Below, one piece after another: positions 59,499-64,000 of a stretch of 64,000 nt of DNA (its first letter is position 1; each line of letters opens with the position of its first letter). The DNA comes from Ramlibacter sp. Lineage in GTDB: Bacteria > Pseudomonadota > Gammaproteobacteria > Burkholderiales > Burkholderiaceae_C. Made by a program: the position numbers and the translations under genes. The stretch lies in contig JAUYOG010000023.1 in assembly GCA_030695945.1 (NCBI GenBank), positions 1 through 64,000 of the forward strand. Direction: 5' to 3'. Below the pieces are notes generated by a model that had not been told where the DNA came from, ran no database searches, and worked only from the letters and a program-made list of their open reading frames with translations.

Positions 59499-60374
59499 AT
59501 GCTGATCCGTTTCACCAAGATGCAGGGAGCCGGGAACGACTTCGTCGTGCTCGACGAAACGCGTGGGCGGCTGGGCCTCACGCCCGGCCAGTACCGATTC
59601 CTGGCCGACCGGCATTTCGGCGTCGGCGCCGACCAGGTGCTGTCGGTGCGGCCGTCGCCGGCCAGCGGCATCGACTTCGAATACGTGATCCACAACGCCG
59701 ACGGCGGCGAGGTCGAGCAATGCGGCAACGGCGCGCGCTGCTTCGCGCGCTACGTGCGGGAGAAGGGGCTCTCCTCCAGCGACCGCATCAGGGTGAGTAC
59801 CGCCTCGGGCCTCATCGAGCCGCAGCTGAACCCGGACGGCCGCGTGACGGTGGACATGGGCGCGCCGGTGTTCGATCCCGTCGTGATCCCTTTCGATGAC
59901 GCCGGGCTGTCGTCCCAGGCCGACGGCGCGTGGGAAAAGTGGCACCTGGCGCTCGGCGCCCGAGCCGATTCCGCCATCATTTCCGTGGCGATCCTCTCGA
60001 TGGGCAATCCGCATGCGGTGCTCGAGGTGCCGGACGTGGACCAGGCGCCGGTGAGCACCCAGGGACCCCTGATCGAAAACCACCCGCGCTTTCCCAACCG
60101 GGTGAACGCGGGCTTCATGCAGGTGGTGGACCGGTCGCACATCCGCCTGCGGGTGTGGGAGCGCGGCGTCGGCGAGACGCTGGCCTGCGGCACGGGGGCG
60201 TGCGCGGCGGTGGTCGCGGGCATCCGCCTGGGCCGGCTGGCGCCGAAGGTCGACGTGGAAACGCACGGCGGCCCGTTGACGATAGAGTGGGCCGGCAACG
60301 GCGCGCCGGTGCTCATGACGGGGCCGGCCGTCACGGTCTTCGAAGGCGAAATCGAGGTACCCGACACATTATGA
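59499..60374 (+). CDS. dapF: Diaminopimelate epimerase
   Basis: This 291-residue cofactor-free racemase converts LL- to meso-diaminopimelate for lysine and peptidoglycan. The catalytic cysteines are Cys75 (EQCGNGARC) and Cys230 (LACGTGACA). [13 protein letters not shown] starts the protein. ATG 59499 is the homology start. It overlaps the DUF484 gene by 4 bases (ATGA). Confidence 0.95.
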   Translation: MLIRFTKMQGAGNDFVVLDETRGRLGLTPGQYRFLADRHFGVGADQVLSVRPSPASGIDFEYVIHNADGGEVEQCGNGARCFARYVREKGLSSSDRIRVSTASGLIEPQLNPDGRVTVDMGAPVFDPVVIPFDDAGLSSQADGAWEKWHLALGARADSAIISVAILSMGNPHAVLEVPDVDQAPVSTQGPLIENHPRFPNRVNAGFMQVVDRSHIRLRVWERGVGETLACGTGACAAVVAGIRLGRLAPKVDVETHGGPLTIEWAGNGAPVLMTGPAVTVFEGEIEVPDTL

Positions 60375-61063
60375 AAACCGATGGCATGAACCCGATCACC
60401 GAAGACGATATCGCCAACTACCTGGCGAACACCCCCGACTTCTTCGCGCGGCACGCGCAGCTGCTGGCCGCGGTGCAGCTCTCCAGCCCGCACGGAACGC
60501 GCGCGGTGAGCCTGCAGGAGCGGCAGGCCGAAATGCTGCGCGAGAAGATCAAGGCGCTGGAGCACCGCCTGATGGACATGGTGCGCTACGGCAACGAGAA
60601 CGTGATCATCGCGGACCGCCTGCACCGCTGGGCGCGCAACCTGTTCCAGGTCCAGTCGGGCCGGGCGTTGCCGGCGACGATCGCCGCGGAAATCCAGAAC
60701 CAGTTCATGGTGCCGCAGGTCGCGATCAAGGTGTGGGACGTGGACAGCCGCTACGGCGCCGAGGTGTTCGCCGAAGGCGTGAGCGAGGACGCCAAGAGCT
60801 TCGCCTCGTCGCTGACGCAACCCTATTGCGGCGTCAATTCCGGCTTCGAGGCAGTCAACTGGCTCGACGACACCGCGATGGCGATGTCGGTCGCGCTGAT
60901 TCCCCTGCGCGAAGGCAGCGCCAGCGGGACCGGGCCCGCTTTCGGCATGCTGGTGCTCGCCTCGCCCGACCCGCAGCGCTTCCAGAGCGGCATGGGCACG
61001 GATTTCCTGGAGCGCATCGCCGAACTGGCGAGCGCGGCGCTGTCGAGGCTGCGCGCGAAGTAG
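60371..61063 (+). CDS. DUF484 family protein
   Basis: This 230-residue protein starts [59 protein letters not shown], the DUF484 signature. A GAF-like domain follows ([21 protein letters not shown]...[34 protein letters not shown]). DUF484 genes usually lie between dapF and xerC, as here. Function unknown. Confidence 0.92.
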   Translation: MKTDGMNPITEDDIANYLANTPDFFARHAQLLAAVQLSSPHGTRAVSLQERQAEMLREKIKALEHRLMDMVRYGNENVIIADRLHRWARNLFQVQSGRALPATIAAEIQNQFMVPQVAIKVWDVDSRYGAEVFAEGVSEDAKSFASSLTQPYCGVNSGFEAVNWLDDTAMAMSVALIPLREGSASGTGPAFGMLVLASPDPQRFQSGMGTDFLERIAELASAALSRLRAK

Positions 61064-61065
61064 CC

Positions 61066-61983
61066 ATGCAGCTCGTGGAGCGATATCTGGAGCATGTGCG
61101 GGTCGAAAAACGGCTCGCGGCTCGCACGGTGGAGCTCTACTCGCTGGACCTGCAGAAACTCACCGAGAACGCGGCCAAGGCCGGCGTGGAGCTCACGCGC
61201 GTGCAGAACGCGCATATCCGCCGCTGGGTCGCGCAGATGCACGGCGCCGGCCGCAGCGGGCGGGGCATCGCGCTGATCCTCTCGGGCTGGCGCGGCTTCT
61301 ACACCTGGCTGGGGCGCCAGGGGCTGGTGGAGAGCAACCCGGTGCAGGACGTGCGGGCGCCGAAAGCGCCCAAGCCATTGCCCAAGGCCTTGAGCGTGGA
61401 CGACTCCGTGCAACTTGCCGCGTACACGGATGCCGAAGCCGATCCGTGGCTCGAAGCACGCGACGCGGCGATGGTCGAACTCCTGTACGGCTGCGGGTTG
61501 CGGGTGGGCGAGCTCGTGGGGCTGGACGCCGCCGCCAGCAGCGGTGCACGCGGCTGGATCGACATCCAGGCGGCCGAAGCCCACGTGCTGGGCAAGGGCA
61601 GCAAACGGCGCACCGTCCCGGTGGGCAGCAAGGCCGTCGCGGCATTGGAGCATTGGCTGTCGGTGCGCGGGCAGGGCGGGCCCGGCGCGCAGGCCGCGCT
61701 GTTCGTCGGCCGGCACGGCACGCGATTGACGGCCCAGGCGATCTGGCAGCGCCTGAAGCGCCGCAGCCTGCTGGCGGGCCTGGCGACGCCGGTGCACCCC
61801 CACATGCTGCGCCATTCTTTCGCGAGCCACGTGCTGCAGTCCAGCGGCGACCTGCGGGCCGTCCAGGAGCTGCTGGGCCACGCCAACATCACGACCACGC
61901 AGGTCTATACGCGGCTCGATTTCCAGCACCTGGCCAAGGCTTACGACGCGGCCCATCCGCGCGCCCACCGGAAACCGAAGTAG
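61066..61983 (+). CDS. xerC: Tyrosine recombinase XerC
   Basis: This 305-residue recombinase resolves chromosome dimers at dif with XerD. The catalytic set is complete: Arg146 (GCGLRVGEL), Lys177 (LGKGSK), His246 and Arg249 (HPHMLRH), His272 (GHANITTTQVY) and Tyr281. Start is 2 bases after the DUF484 stop. It lacks the integron-integrase-specific insertion, so it is not the integrase of the cassette array. Confidence 0.93.
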   Translation: MQLVERYLEHVRVEKRLAARTVELYSLDLQKLTENAAKAGVELTRVQNAHIRRWVAQMHGAGRSGRGIALILSGWRGFYTWLGRQGLVESNPVQDVRAPKAPKPLPKALSVDDSVQLAAYTDAEADPWLEARDAAMVELLYGCGLRVGELVGLDAAASSGARGWIDIQAAEAHVLGKGSKRRTVPVGSKAVAALEHWLSVRGQGGPGAQAALFVGRHGTRLTAQAIWQRLKRRSLLAGLATPVHPHMLRHSFASHVLQSSGDLRAVQELLGHANITTTQVYTRLDFQHLAKAYDAAHPRAHRKPK

Positions 61984-62003
61984 CGTTGCGTTTGTGAGTC
62001 CCT

Positions 62004-62537
62004 GCGTCGCGCCAGGCGGCACCCGGCAGCGGCTCATACTGTGACGGTCGTCGCACTGCGACGACTCCGCTTCGCTACCCTCGGCCTGGGGCCGGCGCCG
62101 TGGCACTCGCTACGCGCCCTGAGGCCGCTGCGCTCGGACAGCTACGGCGAGCATGAAACGTAGCGCGCTGCGCGCGCCCGTCCCCAGGCCGAGCCGCTGC
62201 GCCGCCACAGAAATCGCCACTGCCGGGTACCGCCTGACGCTCAGGTGCCGTCGGGGCACGCCACCGGAGGCGCGCCAACATTGTGTCTGCAAAGCCGCGT
62301 GCGGGTGGGCTGTGTCGCGCAATCAGGCAAGGCGCCTGCGATGGCCGGCTTTGCGGTCGGCGCGAAGCGCTACGTCAACATGCTCATCGCGGCTGTTCGA
62401 ACGAAGCGGCCTTGGCGTAGTGAGTTCCGCGATGCGACCGCAAAACCGGGCGTCGCAGGTTCAGTCGGCGCAGCCGACCGCCTTGTCGCGCGACACAGCC
62501 CACCCGTGCGCGGCTTTGCAGCGAGGACGAGGCGTGG
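62004..62537. repeat. Large structured dispersed repeat, copy 3
   Basis: This copy runs from GCGTCGCGCCAGGCGGCACC to GCGAGGACGAGGCGTGG and aligns with copy 2 over its whole length, including the pre-repeat block GGCTCATACTGTGACGGTCG. The hairpin arms are conserved (GTGCGGGTGGGCTGTGTCGC near 62299 with GCGACACAGCCCACCCGTGC near 62490). It fills the gap between the convergent xerC and GGDEF genes. Confidence 0.88.
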
Positions 62538-62583
62538 AAGGCGCGCTGGAAATGAATGCCGGATCGTGCCCGGCATGCGGCTG

Positions 62584-64000
62584 TCAACTCGTCAGCGTGA
62601 AAACGGCCCGCTTGCTGTCGGGCGCGACGTTGTTCAGCAGCGCGGAGAGCCGGTCGATCACCTGCTGCGCGTCGGCCCTTTGCGTGGGCACCAGCGTCTG
62701 CGCGACGCGCACCTGTGCCACCCAGTCGATCGGCTTGTTCTTGAACGGCATCAGGCAGCGCGCCACGATGCGCGGGCCGGCGGAGGCGGCATCCTCGGCG
62801 GTGAGAGGCCCTTCCACCAGCATGCCGAACCGCAGTTCCGACAGACGCGCCACGCCGTCGATTTCGCGCGCCGCCGACAGCAGCCGGCCGGCCACGCGCA
62901 GGGGCAATTCCTCGGCCGAGCGTGCGCCGAAGGTGCGCCGCACCTGGTCGATGTTGACGAGGTCGATCACCAGCACGGCGCTCTGGTACTTCAGCCGCTC
63001 GGAGCGCGCCATCATGCGGGCCAGCCGCTCGACGAACACCTGCCCGTTGATGAGGCCGGTGGCCGGGTCGATGCGGTCCAGGCCGTGGATGCGGCGGTTG
63101 TGCTCGCGCCGCTGCTGGCTGCGCACCATCAGGATCACCAGCAGCACCGGCAGCTCGATGGCGATTCCCACCTGCATGCCGTGCATCGTCCAGAAGCTCA
63201 CCGGGATCAGCCCCCACAGCCGGGCTAGCGGGAACGCCGAGCCGACGATCACGGGCAGCATGCCCGCCATCAGGCCGGGCGCGTAGCGGTCGCCGCGCCG
63301 GGCGGCCCAGAGCACGGCGGTCACGGCCACACTGCTCGCGACGACGATATACGGCACCATCAGGCGCAAGCGCAGCGACGGCTCGACGAGCATGACGCCC
63401 AGCGCGACCGGCGCCGACAGCAGGGCCAGCCCGATGAGCACCAGGTTCAGCTTGCGGGAGCGCTCGGGCATCGAGACCACGGCGGCGAAGAACCACAGCA
63501 GGGAGCCCACGGCCAGCACCGGCAGCACCATGGACGACACGTCGTTCCATGCGGGCCAGTGCGGCCACAGGTGCAGGCCGCCGATGCCTGTCATGGCGGC
63601 CTGCGCCAGGCCCATCAGGGCGACACTGGCCGCGTAGAGGCCGTAGGCGCCGTCGCGCAGCGAGACGGCGCTCAGTGCGCCGACGGCGACGGCGAGCCCG
63701 GCCAGGCCGAAATAGATGCCCAGGATCAGCGAGGTCCGCTGTTCGTGGCGGCTCAGGTAGCTTTCGCTCACGAAGGTGAGCGGCGCGCTGAAGCTGTGCG
63801 GGTTGTCGATCCGCAGCAGGAACTTGCGCGGCTCCTCGGCGGAGACGACCACCGGCAGCAGCGGGTGGCGGTGGGGGACGGGCCAGTCGGCCACGGCCAG
63901 CGTGTCGCCGGCCGACTGGGGCAGCCACTGCCCCACGCTGTCGGGCGTGTACAGCGTGGCGCGGTTGACGGAGGGATAGGGAATCTCGAGGTACCAGCGT
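62584..64000 (-). CDS. 7TM-DISM/GGDEF-like signalling protein, 5' end outside the window, degenerate GGDEF
   Basis: The visible ~471 residues begin inside an extracellular 7TMR-DISM-type domain (YLEIPYPSVNRATLYTPDS and FLLRIDNPHSFSAPLTFVSESYL). Seven hydrophobic helices follow, and then a GGDEF-type domain (RIDPATGLINGQVFVERLARMM, VLVIDLVNIDQVRRTFGARSAEELPLRVAGRL). The signature after VARL reads SELRFGML instead of GGDEFAVL, so diguanylate cyclase activity is unlikely. The frame is open to the window edge, so the true start is unseen. It converges with xerC across repeat copy 3. Confidence 0.85.
   Translation of the reverse strand, partial: RWYLEIPYPSVNRATLYTPDSVGQWLPQSAGDTLAVADWPVPHRHPLLPVVVSAEEPRKFLLRIDNPHSFSAPLTFVSESYLSRHEQRTSLILGIYFGLAGLAVAVGALSAVSLRDGAYGLYAASVALMGLAQAAMTGIGGLHLWPHWPAWNDVSSMVLPVLAVGSLLWFFAAVVSMPERSRKLNLVLIGLALLSAPVALGVMLVEPSLRLRLMVPYIVVASSVAVTAVLWAARRGDRYAPGLMAGMLPVIVGSAFPLARLWGLIPVSFWTMHGMQVGIAIELPVLLVILMVRSQQRREHNRRIHGLDRIDPATGLINGQVFVERLARMMARSERLKYQSAVLVIDLVNIDQVRRTFGARSAEELPLRVAGRLLSAAREIDGVARLSELRFGMLVEGPLTAEDAASAGPRIVARCLMPFKNKPIDWVAQVRVAQTLVPTQRADAQQVIDRLSALLNNVAPDSKRAVFTLTS

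Noticed and set aside
61066-61983. XerC considered as the integrase of the cassette array
   Set aside because: It is in the standard dapF-DUF484-xerC context, 19 kb away, and lacks the integron-integrase-specific patch.

Overview
The window looks like chromosome from a high-GC betaproteobacterium of the order Burkholderiales, probably Comamonadaceae (Ramlibacter/Variovorax-like). The evidence is the strong GC bias, the many branched-chain (HAAT) and glutamate ABC transporter genes with Burkholderiales-type binding proteins, the acyl-CoA catabolic clusters, a bacterial type-A RNase P RNA and the dapF-DUF484-xerC gene order. This placement is an inference from protein character, not from a search. 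No tRNA, rRNA, CRISPR array or complete insertion sequence was recognised.

Layout. 1-2.6 kb: a large structured repeat, then nagA and a SIS-type NagB-II-like deaminase on the minus strand. 2.8-9.6 kb: a FecR/DUF6600 exported protein, an aldo/keto reductase, a PAS histidine kinase, a BON protein and an aldehyde dehydrogenase. 9.8-17.7 kb: a tightly overlapping plus-strand operon (TetR, SDR, acyl-CoA carboxylase beta, acyl-CoA dehydrogenase, biotinylated alpha subunit, second acyl-CoA dehydrogenase, hotdog thioesterase) resembling atu/liu-type acyl-CoA carboxylation pathways. Three of its proteins contain in-frame insertions made from dispersed short repeats. 17.8-21.7 kb: a minus-strand operon for a B12-dependent acyl-CoA mutase (TetR, B12 subunit, catalytic subunit, and a MeaB GTPase fused to a thioesterase); its specificity residues do not match methylmalonyl-CoA mutase. 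21.8-35.6 kb: a helical protein of unknown function, an AI-2E family membrane protein, and a HAAT transport block (livHMGF, acyl-CoA ligase and two paralogous binding proteins) with a TRIC-family channel and an FMN reductase between the binding proteins; then an enoyl-CoA hydratase and an O-antigen-ligase-like protein. 35.6-38.8 kb: a thioesterase, an ATM1-type ABC exporter and a membrane protein.

38.9-42.4 kb is an integron-type gene cassette array without an integrase in the window (a CALIN). It has about five attC sites and small plus-strand cassettes: a 5'-truncated HAD, a brnT/brnA toxin-antitoxin pair with a frameshifted toxin, a GyrB-like mini ATPase, a GFA protein, an ABM monooxygenase, a two-helix membrane protein and a chloramphenicol-phosphotransferase-like kinase. 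For two cassettes the exact circular-cassette signature can be read: the right half of the upstream site is the reverse complement of the cassette's own attC start.

42.4-64 kb returns to core-type genes: DUF2267, DUF2164, PPOX, two GNATs, a LysR regulator and gltIJKL; pyrC, a NYN protein and DUF3025 overlapping in a row; htpX, a COG2509 flavoprotein, cysM, rnpB, a pseudouridine-synthase-like protein lacking its catalytic aspartate, a NUDIX-metallo-beta-lactamase fusion, dapF-DUF484-xerC and a 5'-truncated 7TM-GGDEF protein with a degenerate GGDEF motif.

A dispersed ~530-bp repeat with long hairpin arms occurs three times (window start, after rnpB, after xerC), each time downstream of genes. 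Together with the cassette array, the repeat-derived insertions in enzymes and the unusual mutase operon, it is the most notable content of the window.
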